A stretch of 58,499 bases of DNA from Bacillus sp. BHET2 (GTDB lineage: Bacteria; Bacillota; Bacilli; Bacillales; Bacillaceae_B). The DNA is taken from contig NZ_VCQN01000010.1 of the NCBI RefSeq assembly GCF_005938125.1, forward strand, positions 1 through 58,499. Direction: 5' to 3'. Below the pieces are notes generated by a model, which made no database searches, was not told where the DNA came from, and was given only the letters and a program-made list of their open reading frames with translations. Every line of letters starts with the position of its first letter. Positions within the stretch are counted from its first letter, which is position 1. A program made the position numbers and the translations under genes. Positions 1 to 9,144 of the stretch are shown piece after piece.

Positions 1-115
<115 letters not shown>

Positions 116-203
116 CAAATGAACAACGATTGGTCGATATTCGGCTTTCTTGACATCAATTCTTTATCTAGTTTTGAAGGAACAACCCTTCAATTAAATA
201 TTC

Positions 204-321
<118 letters not shown>

Positions 322-328
322 AATATGT

Positions 329-361
329 GAAAGAGTAGCCCGTTGTGGTTACTCTTTTTTT
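329..361 (+). terminator. rRNA operon terminator
   Basis: AAGAGTAGCC and GGTTACTCTT form the stem of a hairpin with a short loop, followed by a run of T. It ends the 23S-5S transcript. The same hairpin recurs at 614-645. Confidence 0.9.
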
Positions 362-375
362 GATTTTCATTAGAT

Positions 376-550
376 GGAATGTTGGTTCGAAGATCATGTG
401 TTTGTTATTTCTCCTCGACAGCACTGCGAGGGTAGGGAGGAGCAAGAAGGTCGAGGACGCGAAGGAGTGAAGACCGGAGTGTGGTTTCCACACGAGGATC
501 TGAACGAGTGAAGCGGACGAAGAGATTCGCCGCTCATCACTAGCCGCAGC
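376..550. other. Spacer between two 5S copies; possible structured ncRNA
   Basis: This non-coding stretch separates the intact 5S and its truncated copy. It holds two 21-nt direct repeats, 452-472 and 493-513 (CGAGGAYSYGAASGAGTGAAG, few mismatches), with a perfect GTGTGG/CCACAC hairpin between them. Read on the minus strand, the repeats give two RTCCTCG boxes. The rRNA-adjacent Bacillaceae-1 RNA motif, as I recall it, also has two RUCCU loops. That match is unverified. Confidence 0.3.
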
Positions 551-605
551 TTTCAGCGCCAATGGTAGTTGGATCTCCCCCTGTGAGAGTAGGACGTCGC
601 CAGGC
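551..605 (+). pseudogene. Truncated 5S rRNA copy (3' half only)
   Basis: The 3' half of 5S is repeated from TTCAGCGCCAATGGTAGTTG through GTGAGAGTAGGACGTCGCCA. It differs from the upstream copy by loss of three G residues in the TTGGGGGATC stretch. The 5' half is absent, so it cannot fold as 5S rRNA. With the copied terminator it is a remnant of a duplication or of unequal rRNA recombination. Confidence 0.85.
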
Positions 606-613
606 GATATGTG

Positions 614-645
614 AAAAGAGTAGCCCATGTGGTTACTCTTTTTTT
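614..645 (+). terminator. Duplicate of the 5S terminator
   Basis: AAGAGTAGCCC-ATGT-GGTTACTCTT followed by seven T. The stem is identical to the terminator at 329-361, with only loop changes. It was copied together with the 5S fragment. Confidence 0.8.
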
Positions 646-699
646 GATGGAATGGTCAGCTTTTGAGATGGGGATCATGATGGGTATAATTGGTAAAAT

Positions 700-828
700 A
701 CGCATAAGTGGATCAGAATGACGCAAAAATGAAAAAAACGACGCATAAACGGTTGGAAATGACGCATAAAATGAAAAACTGATGTAATAACACGTGAAAC
801 TGACGCATAAACACCTCAAAACGACGCA
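700..828. repeat. 20-21 bp period degenerate repeat (ACGCATAA core)
   Basis: The core ACGCA(TAA) starts at 700, 721, 741, 762, (782, degenerate), 803 and 824, giving spacings of 21, 20, 21, 20, 21 and 21 bp. The DNA between cores is A-rich and not conserved. No coding frame, hairpin or known site is apparent. From 829 to about 1140 I see no further feature. Confidence 0.7.
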
Positions 829-1141
829 ATCCTCACAAAAGAGAGTCTAAGTTTCAACGCAACCAGATGTTCAAAAGTCGAGAATAGGACCCATTCACCC
901 CTTTCCCGATCCACCCCATCTTAATAACATCCCATTTAACTGATTCGTATCCTAATTCAGCACATTTACCACAGTACATTTTCATCTCTCAAACTAATAC
1001 ATTCGCAATCAACCATATCCGATAGTGAGTATACCAACATCTTTTCACAATCTTTTTTATGGAGACATACACAGATGGGGGAATTGTAACATAAGATAAA
1101 TTACACTTGATTATTCTGTCAGTTTAAATGTTTTAAATTAT

Positions 1142-1172
1142 GTATACAATTCGTTAATTTGAGGCAGAATAG
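1142..1172 (+). promoter_or_regulatory. Possible SigF-type promoter of csfB
   Basis: GTATA at 1142 fits the SigF -35 consensus. After 16 bp a GGCAGAATA sequence at 1163 resembles the SigF -10 element imperfectly. csfB is forespore-expressed in B. subtilis, which is the main reason to suspect this site. Confidence 0.35.
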
Positions 1173-1197
1173 ATTGTATGGAGGTGGAGAGCCCTAT

Positions 1198-1398
1198 ATG
1201 GTAAATCCGGAACGTAAGGCGGCTTTAGAAGAGTGTATCGTTTGTCACGTTGAAAAGAAGGTCGGAATCCATCTATACACATCGTTTATCTGCACAGAAT
1301 GTGAAAAAGAAATGGTTCAAACAGAAACAAATGATCCTTTGTATAAAACGTTCATCCAAAGATTAAAAAAAGTGAATACTCCTCAAATCTACTCATAA
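1198..1398 (+). CDS. csfB: Gin/CsfB-like anti-sigma factor
   Basis: The 66-residue protein has two Cys-x2-Cys pairs (ECIVCH and ICTECE) spaced as in the zinc-binding anti-sigma factor Gin (CsfB). In B. subtilis, Gin is made in the forespore and holds SigG (and SigE) inactive until engulfment ends. The start is the ATG at 1198 because GGAGGTGG lies at 1180-1187; an upstream in-frame ATG at 1159 has no ribosome site. As in B. subtilis it follows an rRNA operon, but xpaC and yaaN are missing downstream. A terminator closes the gene. Confidence 0.8.
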   Translation: MVNPERKAALEECIVCHVEKKVGIHLYTSFICTECEKEMVQTETNDPLYKTFIQRLKKVNTPQIYS

Positions 1399-1429
1399 CC
1401 AGATCGTATACATGGTTATGATTTTTTTT
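1395..1429 (+). terminator. csfB terminator
   Basis: ATAACCA and TGGTTAT form the stem, with an 11-nt loop, followed by eight T at 1422-1429. Confidence 0.85.
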
Positions 1430-1595
1430 GCTCTGATTAGTTGTGAGGAGTGAATCAAAACGAAAAAGGCATTCCATTGTATAGGTTAAGATTTTACTAG
1501 CCTACAGGCAAAGCTTTTATGCATTCTCTGAAACATGGAATCCCGTTGTTATGGTACGATATGAATGGATAATTTTTGTTGAGGAGATTGAATGA

Positions 1596-3011
1596 ATGAA
1601 ACGAGATCATAGGAGAACCCCTCTTATAGAAGCGATAGAAACTCACCGATCCGTCAAGCCAATTTCTTTTCATGTGCCTGGCCATAAAAATGGTCTGTTG
1701 ATGGTGAATCAACGATTTTATCAATATGATCTTACAGAATTGACCGGGCTGGACGATTTACATGATCCCCGTGAGGCGATACAGGAAGCGGAAGAGTTGC
1801 TGAGGGATGTATATGGGTCGTTGAAGAGTTATTTTCTAGTGAACGGAAGTACCGTCGGGAATATGGCGGCGATTCTTGCTTCTTGTTCTCATGGAGATGT
1901 AGTGTTTGTTCAAAGGAATTGTCATAAGTCGGTGTTAAACGGAATCAAGCTTGCAAAGGCTGTTCCGGTCTTTATAGAAACCGAGTGGAATGAAGAGGGA
2001 ACTGCCCTCGGGATACGGTTCGATGCAGTAAAGGAAGCATTGAATGTCTATCCTCATGTAAAGGCATGTGTTCTCACGTATCCAACTTATTATGGATTTA
2101 CTTATACTATTGATCGAATCATAGAAGAGTTACATAAATATGATGTAACATGTATCGTTGATGAGGCTCATGGGGCTCATTTTACATTAGGCTCACCGTT
2201 TCCCCCTTCTTCCATTGAGTGCGGGGCAGATATTGTCATTCATTCGGCTCATAAGATGCTCCCGGCCATGACGATGGGTTCGTATTTACATATCATAAAC
2301 CCGGGGATTAGTGAGCATAAGGTGAGTGAATACTTATCGATGCTTCAATCAAGCAGTCCGTCGTATCCAATTATGGCCTCATTGGATTATGCAAGATCAT
2401 ATGTTGGAACGTTCACGAAAGAGGACCTGGATGAAAATCTATTGGAAATTTGCGCATTTGTACAAGCCATTGGAGTCATCCATCCTCAACTGAGTGTCAA
2501 ACGGACTCATGACCCATTAAAACTCATCATTCAGTTGGAGGGAAGGACAGGGTATTATCTTCAAAGACTATTAGAGTCAGAGGGCATATATTCAGAGCTT
2601 GCTGACCCAGCTAATGTATTGTTGATTTTACCTTTAGTGAAGAGAGGACTTTTGTTTCCTTATAAAGAGGCAATCAGCCGATTCGAAAAGGCTTTAGAGG
2701 GTGAGGGGGTGCTTGAAGTGATCCCTAAGAAAGAGACGAGTGTATCAAAAAGGGAAAACTATTTTTCTTCTTTGGCTTTAACCTTCGAGGAGATGGATGG
2801 GAAAGAAGAAGTTCTAGTTTCGATTGATGTAGCAGTAGGAGGTATTTCCGCCGGGATGGTTACCCCCTATCCACCAGGTATTCCTCTATTGGTACCAGGA
2901 GAACAAATAACGCCTGATGCGATTGAGCGATTAAAGGAATATGTAGACAATAAGGCAAGCATACAGGGTCATCATCGCTTGGATGAGCGCTGTGTGTATG
3001 TGTATCGATAA
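1596..3011 (+). CDS. yaaO: Orn/Lys/Arg decarboxylase family protein YaaO
   Basis: The 471-residue fold-type I PLP enzyme is of the short Gram-positive Orn/Lys/Arg decarboxylase class. The PLP lysine is Lys220 in IHSAHKMLPAMT and the cofactor aspartate lies in VDEAHGAH (residues 188-195). The N-terminal SFHVPGHK is also typical. The substrate cannot be read from sequence; B. subtilis has a paralogue, SpeA, that makes agmatine, and YaaO itself is uncharacterised to my knowledge. The start has GAGGAG at 1581. tmk follows 18 nt later, probably in the same transcript. Confidence 0.85.
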   Translation: MKRDHRRTPLIEAIETHRSVKPISFHVPGHKNGLLMVNQRFYQYDLTELTGLDDLHDPREAIQEAEELLRDVYGSLKSYFLVNGSTVGNMAAILASCSHGDVVFVQRNCHKSVLNGIKLAKAVPVFIETEWNEEGTALGIRFDAVKEALNVYPHVKACVLTYPTYYGFTYTIDRIIEELHKYDVTCIVDEAHGAHFTLGSPFPPSSIECGADIVIHSAHKMLPAMTMGSYLHIINPGISEHKVSEYLSMLQSSSPSYPIMASLDYARSYVGTFTKEDLDENLLEICAFVQAIGVIHPQLSVKRTHDPLKLIIQLEGRTGYYLQRLLESEGIYSELADPANVLLILPLVKRGLLFPYKEAISRFEKALEGEGVLEVIPKKETSVSKRENYFSSLALTFEEMDGKEEVLVSIDVAVGGISAGMVTPYPPGIPLLVPGEQITPDAIERLKEYVDNKASIQGHHRLDERCVYVYR

Positions 3012-3029
3012 GCAAGTGGAGGGAAAGAC

Positions 3030-3677
3030 ATGACAAAAGGATTATTCATTACAGTTGAAGGGCCGGAGGGAGCCGGTAAATCAACGATATTAACTAAATT
3101 ATATCAGCAATTACTAGAAGATGACTTTGATGTGATTCAGACGAGGGAGCCTGGGGGCATTTCCATCGCTGAACAGATAAGAGAAGTGATTCTAAATACA
3201 GAGAACACAGAAATGGATAAACGGACAGAAGCACTATTATATGCTGCTGCAAGAAGACAGCATTTAGTGGAGAAAGTGATTCCAGCTCTAGAAGCAGGGA
3301 AAATGGTGATTTGTGATCGTTTTATTGATAGTTCCCTTGCTTACCAAGGGAATGCACGTGGGATCGGGATGGAAGAAGTCATGAAAATTAATCAATTTGC
3401 GATTGAGGATAAGATGCCAGATCTGACCCTTTATTTTGACATCGACCCTGAGGAAGGCTTAAAGAGGATTGCCAAGCATAGTGGAAGAGAAGTGAACCGA
3501 TTGGATCTTGAGTCGATAGAATTCCATACAATGGTCCGGCGGGGATATCAGGAATTGATTAGTAGGTACCCTGATCGAATTCAAATCATCGATGCCAGTC
3601 AGTCTATAGAAACTGTATTCGCTGAAGCTTATAAAGTAATGACAGAATACTTAAAGAAGATGGACTGTACAACTTGA
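3030..3677 (+). CDS. tmk: Thymidylate kinase
   Basis: This 215-residue enzyme phosphorylates dTMP to dTDP with ATP, the last specific step toward dTTP. The P-loop GPEGAGKST spans residues 11-19, the DRF motif ([15 protein letters not shown]) binds the nucleotide, and an Arg-rich lid YAAARRQH is present. Length matches the family. A GGAGGG ribosome site precedes the ATG. It is followed by a strong terminator before darA. Its place upstream of the clamp-loader gene holB is conserved in Firmicutes. Confidence 0.97.
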   Translation: MTKGLFITVEGPEGAGKSTILTKLYQQLLEDDFDVIQTREPGGISIAEQIREVILNTENTEMDKRTEALLYAAARRQHLVEKVIPALEAGKMVICDRFIDSSLAYQGNARGIGMEEVMKINQFAIEDKMPDLTLYFDIDPEEGLKRIAKHSGREVNRLDLESIEFHTMVRRGYQELISRYPDRIQIIDASQSIETVFAEAYKVMTEYLKKMDCTT

Positions 3678-3686
3678 AAAAAGGGA

Positions 3687-3736
3687 GAGGCGTACTTCTA
3701 AGCAAGAATGATTGCCAAGAAGTATGCCTCTTTTTT
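3687..3736 (+). terminator. tmk terminator
   Basis: A 13-bp stem, GAGGCGTACTTCT with AGAAGTATGCCTC (one G-T pair), is followed by six T. Confidence 0.9.
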
Positions 3737-3766
3737 AGATGAAACATGTATGCAGAGTCTGTTCAA

Positions 3767-3775
3767 TGATATAAT
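3767..3775 (+). promoter_or_regulatory. Extended -10 SigA promoter for darA
   Basis: TGATATAAT is a perfect extended -10 element (TGnTATAAT). There is no good -35. It lies between the tmk terminator and the darA ribosome site and could restart transcription for darA-yaaR-holB-ricT-yabA. Confidence 0.55.
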
Positions 3776-3787
3776 AGAAGGAAGTAA

Positions 3788-4144
<357 letters not shown>

Positions 4145-4160
4145 AGTGAGGATATAAGCT

Positions 4161-4601
4161 ATGAAAATTAACCAAGATCACCGAGTGTCCTTAGATAATG
4201 TATCAAAAGATCAGAGAACAGGTGGAACTGGACAAGCTAAATTCGGTCAGCTTGTTCAGAAACAAGATCAGAAAATGCAGATGGACCAGCTCAATAAGCT
4301 CCTTGGAACTATAGAAGATGCCGGTAATCGTTTAGCCCAATCGAGAACATTCAAAGATCTTGCCAAGTATAAAACGTTGGTCAAGAAGTTTGTCCGGGAA
4401 GCTGTAGATTTCGGAATGGACCTGAAGCAATCCCATACATGGAATCAATATGGTGAGGGACGGAAGCTCAATATTGTGGAAACCGTTGACCGAGAGCTTG
4501 TCGGATTAACTGAGGATGTAATGGATAAAGAAAAGAAGTCCATTGATATATTAGGGAAAATTGGAGAAATAAAAGGATTACTTATTAATCTTTATATGTA
4601 A
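4161..4601 (+). CDS. yaaR: YaaR family protein (DUF327)
   Basis: This 146-residue protein of unknown function belongs to the YaaR/DUF327 family, always found between darA and holB in Bacillus. It is mostly helical and highly charged, with no membrane segment or recognisable active site. It ends 17 nt before holB and is probably co-transcribed with it. Identification rests on synteny and length. Confidence 0.85.
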   Translation: MKINQDHRVSLDNVSKDQRTGGTGQAKFGQLVQKQDQKMQMDQLNKLLGTIEDAGNRLAQSRTFKDLAKYKTLVKKFVREAVDFGMDLKQSHTWNQYGEGRKLNIVETVDRELVGLTEDVMDKEKKSIDILGKIGEIKGLLINLYM

Positions 4602-4618
4602 GAGAGTGATGTTAAGAC

Positions 4619-5602
4619 ATGTTGTTTGAAGAGATATACCCATTTCAGCCCATCGTCCTTCAGATGCTTCAGAATAGCATTTTGAAGCATCGAGTTGCTC
4701 ATGCTTATTTATTTGAGGGGGAAAAAGGGACACGGAAGAAAGAGATGAGCATCCTGTATGCGAAAGCATTGCTATGTGTAAATCGCGTAGAAGGAAAGCC
4801 GTGTGAAAGCTGTTCTAACTGCAGGCGGATCAATAACGGGAATCACCCGGATCTGCATATGGTGGAGCCGGACGGACTTTCCATTAAGAAGGATCAAATT
4901 AAAAGTTTACAAGAAGAATTCTCGAAAACAGGTGTAGAATCCAAGAAGAAAATCTACATCATTGTGCATGCAGATAAAATGACGGCAAATGCGGCGAACA
5001 GCCTGCTTAAGTTTCTTGAAGAGCCGTTAGCGGATACAACTGCGATCCTGATTACAGAAAATATTCATCGGATCCTCCCTACAATCATTTCCAGGTGCCA
5101 GACGATCTCATTTAAGCCTTTGCCGAAAGAACAGCTGGCCAAACAATTACTGGAAGAGGGAATTCCACCTCATTTAGCCATGTTAGCGGCCAACTTGACG
5201 AACCATTATGAGGACGCTGTAGAAATATGTCAAAATGAGTGGTTTGCACAAGCAAGAATAATAGTGTTAAAATTATATGAAGTCCTCCAAAAAAGTCCCT
5301 TCCAAGCAATGGTCAAAATACAAGAGGATTTTGTACAGCACTTCAAAGAAAAAGATCAAGTCGATCGAGCATTAGATCTTTTACTTCTAATATATAAAGA
5401 CTTACTTCATATCCAGTTAGGAAAAGAAGGACAGCTCGTGTACCCGGACCAAAAGGAAAACTGGAAATCCAACGCACTTCAAGTATCAACAAATCGTCTT
5501 TCTACTAATATGACGGTGATCCTTGAAGCGAAAAGAAAATTAAACGCCAATATGAATTCGCAGCTGCTAGTAGAACAGCTTATGCTAAAACTGCAGGGGT
5601 GA
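4619..5602 (+). CDS. holB: DNA polymerase III delta' subunit
   Basis: This 327-residue clamp-loader subunit works with DnaX and HolA to load the beta clamp. The AAA+ fold is visible: a zinc module with Cys53, Cys62, Cys65 and Cys68, the TANAANSLLKFLEEP block, and the sensor sequence TIISRCQT. The P-loop position reads GEKGTRKK and lacks a functional GKT, as expected since delta' does not hydrolyse ATP. The ricT start lies 7 nt after its stop, so the two are translationally linked. Confidence 0.95.
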   Translation: MLFEEIYPFQPIVLQMLQNSILKHRVAHAYLFEGEKGTRKKEMSILYAKALLCVNRVEGKPCESCSNCRRINNGNHPDLHMVEPDGLSIKKDQIKSLQEEFSKTGVESKKKIYIIVHADKMTANAANSLLKFLEEPLADTTAILITENIHRILPTIISRCQTISFKPLPKEQLAKQLLEEGIPPHLAMLAANLTNHYEDAVEICQNEWFAQARIIVLKLYEVLQKSPFQAMVKIQEDFVQHFKEKDQVDRALDLLLLIYKDLLHIQLGKEGQLVYPDQKENWKSNALQVSTNRLSTNMTVILEAKRKLNANMNSQLLVEQLMLKLQG

Positions 5603-5609
5603 TGGTCCT

Positions 5610-6437
5610 TTGTACGATGTTGTAGGAGTTCGCTTTAAAAAAGCGGGTAAAATCTATTATTTCGATCCCGGAGAAATGGACATTCAGAAAGATTGCTATG
5701 TAATCGTTGAAACCGTCCGCGGAGTCGAATTTGGAAAAGTAGTCGTAGAGAGAAAGCAAGTTGGAGAAAACGATGTAGTGCTTCCATTGAAAAAAGTGAT
5801 TCGAATCGCTGATCAAAAAGATCGTTTAATCGTAGATGAGAACAAGTCATCTGCAACGGAAGCGTATAATGTATGTTGTGATAAAATCAATCAGCATCAA
5901 TTAGATATGAAACTGGTAGATGTAGAGTATACATTTGATCGTAATAAAGTCATATTCTATTTTACTGCTGATGGACGAGTTGATTTCCGAGAGCTGGTGA
6001 AAGATCTAGCTTCCATTTTCCGTACGCGCATTGAACTTCGTCAGATTGGCGTTCGAGACGAAGCAAAAATGCTGGGTGGTATTGGTCCATGTGGCCGTAT
6101 GCTATGTTGTTCGACCTTTTTAGGAGATTTTGAACCGGTATCCATTAAAATGGCGAAGGATCAAAATTTATCCCTTAATCCAACAAAGATTTCAGGTTTA
6201 TGCGGACGATTAATGTGCTGTCTTAAATATGAGAATGACGAGTATGAAGCAGCCAAAGAAGAATTACCTGATATCGGGGAAGTGATTAAGACACCTCATG
6301 GAAAAGGAAAAGTGGTAGGTCTTAACATTCTGGAACGTATTCTTCAGGTCGAAATCAAAGAAGAAGAACAGGTCCTGGAATTCACATTAGATGAAATCAA
6401 GAATGCGGGTGCCGTATCATTCCAAGCCACAGAGTAA
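5610..6437 (+). CDS. ricT: RicT (YaaT), RNase Y/Fe-S regulatory complex subunit
   Basis: The 275-residue protein is the YaaT/RicT subunit of the RicA-RicF-RicT (Y-) complex, which carries Fe-S clusters, assists RNase Y mRNA processing and is needed for competence and sporulation. The two signature cysteine motifs are present: GPCGRMLCC (Cys161, 166, 167) and GLCGRLMCC (Cys198, 203, 204). Translation starts at a TTG at 5610 that aligns with the family N-terminus; the ribosome site GGGGTGATGG overlaps the end of holB. yabA follows after 14 nt. Confidence 0.95.
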   Translation: MYDVVGVRFKKAGKIYYFDPGEMDIQKDCYVIVETVRGVEFGKVVVERKQVGENDVVLPLKKVIRIADQKDRLIVDENKSSATEAYNVCCDKINQHQLDMKLVDVEYTFDRNKVIFYFTADGRVDFRELVKDLASIFRTRIELRQIGVRDEAKMLGGIGPCGRMLCCSTFLGDFEPVSIKMAKDQNLSLNPTKISGLCGRLMCCLKYENDEYEAAKEELPDIGEVIKTPHGKGKVVGLNILERILQVEIKEEEQVLEFTLDEIKNAGAVSFQATE

Positions 6438-6451
6438 CGGGGTGTAGTGTC

Positions 6452-6826
6452 GTGGATAAAAAAGAGTTCTTTGATTCAGTCAGTAACATGGAACAACAAA
6501 TCGGTGATTTATATCATCAATTAGGTGAGCTCAAACAATGCCTAGCTGAAATGTTAGAAGAGAATAACTCTCTTAAGCTAGAAAATGAACATTTGCGCCG
6601 TAGACTGGAACAAACAGAGAACTCACCAAAAAAGGTACAAACAACAAGCGATGCGGGTACGACGAGCGAGTCAGACTTAGAAGATAAAACACTGGATATT
6701 GGAGAGGGCTATGACAACCTTGCTCGATTATACCAGGAAGGATTCCATATTTGTAATATACATTTCGGAAGTCCACGGAAGGATGAAGACTGTTTATTCT
6801 GCCTTTCTTTCTTAAACAAGAAATAA
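6452..6826 (+). CDS. yabA: Replication initiation control protein YabA
   Basis: The 124-residue protein has an N-terminal leucine-rich coiled coil (about residues 10-55) and a C-terminal zinc cluster formed by His99, Cys101, Cys114 and Cys117 (FHICNIHF ... DCLFCLSF). In B. subtilis it bridges DnaA and DnaN and limits replication initiation. The start is GTG at 6452. It closes the darA-yabA group and is followed by a terminator. Confidence 0.94.
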   Translation: MDKKEFFDSVSNMEQQIGDLYHQLGELKQCLAEMLEENNSLKLENEHLRRRLEQTENSPKKVQTTSDAGTTSESDLEDKTLDIGEGYDNLARLYQEGFHICNIHFGSPRKDEDCLFCLSFLNKK

Positions 6827-6864
6827 AGAATATCTGTTATCCTTCATTTTAAAAAAGAATACAG

Positions 6865-6908
6865 ATTAAAAAGGGCTGATCCAAGAAAAAGGATTGGTCC
6901 TTTTTAAT
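6865..6908 (+). terminator. yabA terminator
   Basis: ATTAAAAAGG-GCTG-ATCC pairs with GGAT-TGGT-CCTTTTTAAT. A-rich and T-rich flanks make it potentially bidirectional. Confidence 0.85.
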
Positions 6909-6971
6909 CGAAAAGCTAGGGGCTTATGGCCTCGAGCACCTAAGCTCTAGAGCTGGACAAATTGAAAAGCG
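6909..6971 (-). repeat. Partial, decayed copy of the 126-bp structured repeat
   Basis: Read on the minus strand this gives CGCTTTTCAATTTGTCCAGC, then a TCGAGGCCATAAG block, matching the 5' half of the units at 15757 and 21239. The 3' half is missing. It lies between the yabA terminator and the trmN6 start. Confidence 0.7.
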
Positions 6972-7008
6972 TAACCACATATAATAGAAGGAAAAATGGA
7001 GGAAAGGC

Positions 7009-7779
7009 ATGGTTCAGTTAAAAGAAGATGAACGTTTAGATTATTTATTAGCTGAAAATATGAGGATCATTCAAAGTCCTTCTGTTTTCTCATTTTCAAC
7101 AGATGCGGTTCTTTTAGCTCACTTCAGCTATTTACCGATACACAAAGGGAAGGTAGTTGATTTATGTTCGGGTAACGGCATTATTCCTTTATTACTTAGT
7201 GCAAGAACAAACGTCCCTATCACAGGTGTGGAAATACAAGAGCGGCTATTGGATATGGCACAAAGAAGTGTCGAGTATAATAATCGTCAAAATCAGATTT
7301 CCATGAAATTGGGAGACGTGAAGGAGATTGATCGACTGCTCCATCATTCACATTATGATGTGGTCACATGTAATCCACCCTATTTCAATACTCCTCCTGG
7401 AGATAAGAGAAATGTGAACGAGCATTATGCAATTGCCCGTCACGAAATCTTATGTACCCTTGAGGACACCATTAAAGCATCAAGCTACCTGTTGAAACAG
7501 GGAGGGAAGGCTTCCTTCGTTCATCGTCCAGGTCGTTTGATGGATATTCTCTCATTAATGAGGAAGCATCGTCTTGAGCCGAAACGATTGCGCTTTGTCT
7601 ATCCAAAGCCGGGAAGAGAAGCGAACACCATATTAATAGAAGGAATAAAAGATGGGAAGAAAGACTTGAAGATACTGCCACCCCTCTATGTATATGATGA
7701 ACATAACCAATACTCACAGGAAGTACATGACATGCTTTTTGGAAACAATGAAAATGAACAGTCTACAAAAGGAAACTAG
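7009..7779 (+). CDS. trmN6: tRNA1(Val) (adenine-N6) methyltransferase-like, YabB
   Basis: The 256-residue class I SAM methyltransferase has a SAM-binding loop DLCSGNG at residues 51-57 and the N6-adenine catalytic motif NPPY at 122-125. The family (YabB in Bacillus, TrmN6/YfiC in E. coli) methylates A37 of valine tRNA. GGAGGAAAGG precedes the ATG. A TATAAT at 6980 may be its -10 element. The GIY-YIG gene yazA that normally follows is absent; rsmI begins 16 nt downstream. Confidence 0.9.
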   Translation: MVQLKEDERLDYLLAENMRIIQSPSVFSFSTDAVLLAHFSYLPIHKGKVVDLCSGNGIIPLLLSARTNVPITGVEIQERLLDMAQRSVEYNNRQNQISMKLGDVKEIDRLLHHSHYDVVTCNPPYFNTPPGDKRNVNEHYAIARHEILCTLEDTIKASSYLLKQGGKASFVHRPGRLMDILSLMRKHRLEPKRLRFVYPKPGREANTILIEGIKDGKKDLKILPPLYVYDEHNQYSQEVHDMLFGNNENEQSTKGN

Positions 7780-7794
7780 GAGGTGAGCTGTACA

Positions 7795-8667
7795 ATGAAT
7801 CAACAGAAAAGCTTTCAAGAAAGTGATAAAGGAAGTCTGTATCTTGTCCCAACCCCTATTGGAAATTTAGAGGATATGACATTTCGCGCCATTCGAATGA
7901 TGAAGGAAGCGGCAGTGATTGCGGCTGAAGATACGAGAAACACTAAAAAATTATGCAACTACTTTGAAATTGATACGCCGATCATCAGTTATCATGAGCA
8001 TAATAAAGAAACGAGCGGACAGAAACTGATTGAACGGATGGAAAAGGGTGAGCTCATTGCCCTAGTTAGTGATGCAGGGATGCCATCTATATCGGACCCG
8101 GGATACGAACTAGTGAAGGAAGCGATTGATCATTCCATAGCTGTCATTCCCCTGCCGGGAGCCAATGCTGCTCTTACTGCATTAATTGCATCAGGGTTAG
8201 CTCCACAGCCATTTTATTTCTATGGATTTTTACATAGAGGAAAAAAAGAAAAGCGGGCAGAATTAGAAACTCTGAAAAAGATTGAAAATACATTTATCCT
8301 CTATGAATCACCGCACCGACTTAAAGAGACGTTAAAAGAGTTACATGCCTCTCTCGGAAATAGAAAAATGGTCATCTGCCGAGAACTTACGAAGAAATTC
8401 GAGGAATTTATCCGAGGATCAATTGAAGAAGTAATGGAATGGGCAAACACCGGGGAAGTACGTGGCGAATTCTGCTTATTGATTGAAGGAGCAGGTCCAT
8501 TGGAAATAGAAGAAGGAGACGCGTGGTGGAGCAGTTACTCCCTTCAAGAACATGTCGAGTACTATGTGAATGAAAAAAGCATGTCCTCCAAAGAAGCCAT
8601 CAAAGAAGTCTCAAAAGAACGTTCCCTCCCAAAACGGGAAGTGTATCAGGCGTACCATGTAGAATAA
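7795..8667 (+). CDS. rsmI: 16S rRNA (cytidine1402-2'-O)-methyltransferase
   Basis: The 290-residue tetrapyrrole-methylase-fold enzyme 2'-O-methylates C1402 in the 16S decoding centre. Family motifs are LVPTPIGNLEDMTFR, AAEDTRNT and SDAGMPSISDPG. The start is ATG 7795 because AGGAGGTGA lies just upstream; an in-frame GTG at 7783 falls inside that ribosome site. It ends in a convergent arrangement with abrB. Confidence 0.96.
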   Translation: MNQQKSFQESDKGSLYLVPTPIGNLEDMTFRAIRMMKEAAVIAAEDTRNTKKLCNYFEIDTPIISYHEHNKETSGQKLIERMEKGELIALVSDAGMPSISDPGYELVKEAIDHSIAVIPLPGANAALTALIASGLAPQPFYFYGFLHRGKKEKRAELETLKKIENTFILYESPHRLKETLKELHASLGNRKMVICRELTKKFEEFIRGSIEEVMEWANTGEVRGEFCLLIEGAGPLEIEEGDAWWSSYSLQEHVEYYVNEKSMSSKEAIKEVSKERSLPKREVYQAYHVE

Positions 8668-8770
8668 ATAAACTGATGGCGTCTTGATTGCAGCGGAAAT
8701 CACCACCTACCTTTAAAAAGAAACAAACCTTACGAAAACACCCTTTTAATAAACGCATAGAGCCCAAATA

Positions 8771-8804
8771 AAAAAAGGTCTGAGTCAATTCGACTCAGAC
8801 CTTT
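8771..8804 (-). terminator. abrB terminator (convergent with rsmI)
   Basis: A perfect 13-bp stem, AAAGGTCTGAGTC with GACTCAGACCTTT around a 5-nt loop, is followed on the minus strand by a run of T. The rsmI side has only CTTTC, so it works best for abrB. Confidence 0.9.
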
Positions 8805-8821
8805 CATATATAAACAACAAA

Positions 8822-9103
8822 TTATTTTGATTGTAATGAATCTTGGATTTCTTTTAGTAATTGATCTGCACCTTCACGGCTAAGAACCAATTTACCATTA
8901 GCAAGCTTGATGTTGTCATCTGAAACTTCTCCAGTGATTTGGCAAGTCATGCTTGGCTTATATTTCTTTAAGATGATTCTTTCATCATCAACATAAATTT
9001 CTAAAGCATCTTTCTCAGCAATACCTAATGTACGACGTAATTCGATTGGAATAACGACACGACCTAATTCATCAACTTTTCTTACAATACCTGTAGATTT
9101 CAT
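8822..9103 (-). CDS. abrB: Transition-state regulator AbrB
   Basis: The 93-residue DNA-binding protein represses post-exponential genes during growth. The N-terminal swapped-hairpin domain (MKSTGIVRKVDELGRVVIP ... LRRTLGI) and the C-terminal dimer domain with the single Cys are nearly identical to B. subtilis AbrB. GGAGGAGA precedes the ATG. Its promoter and downstream Spo0A boxes are listed separately. It is the only protein-coding gene on the minus strand in this window. Confidence 0.97.
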   Translation of the reverse strand: MKSTGIVRKVDELGRVVIPIELRRTLGIAEKDALEIYVDDERIILKKYKPSMTCQITGEVSDDNIKLANGKLVLSREGADQLLKEIQDSLQSK

Positions 9104-9144
9104 TTGAAAATCTCCTCCAAATAAATATTATTTATCTCTCTCTA

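Noticed and set aside
787..803. A parS half-site (CACGTGAAAC) at 791
   Set aside because: Only the right half matches; the left half is AATAA instead of TGTTT, and it lies inside the degenerate ACGCATAA array.
700..828. The phased arrays (also 21049-21138) as CRISPR arrays
   Set aside because: The cores are 6-8 bp with a 20-21 bp period; CRISPR repeats are about 24-40 bp with unique spacers of similar length, and no cas gene is present.
4619..5602. HolB as a damaged ATPase because its P-loop lacks GKT
   Set aside because: The delta' subunit normally does not bind or hydrolyse ATP, so the altered P-loop is expected.
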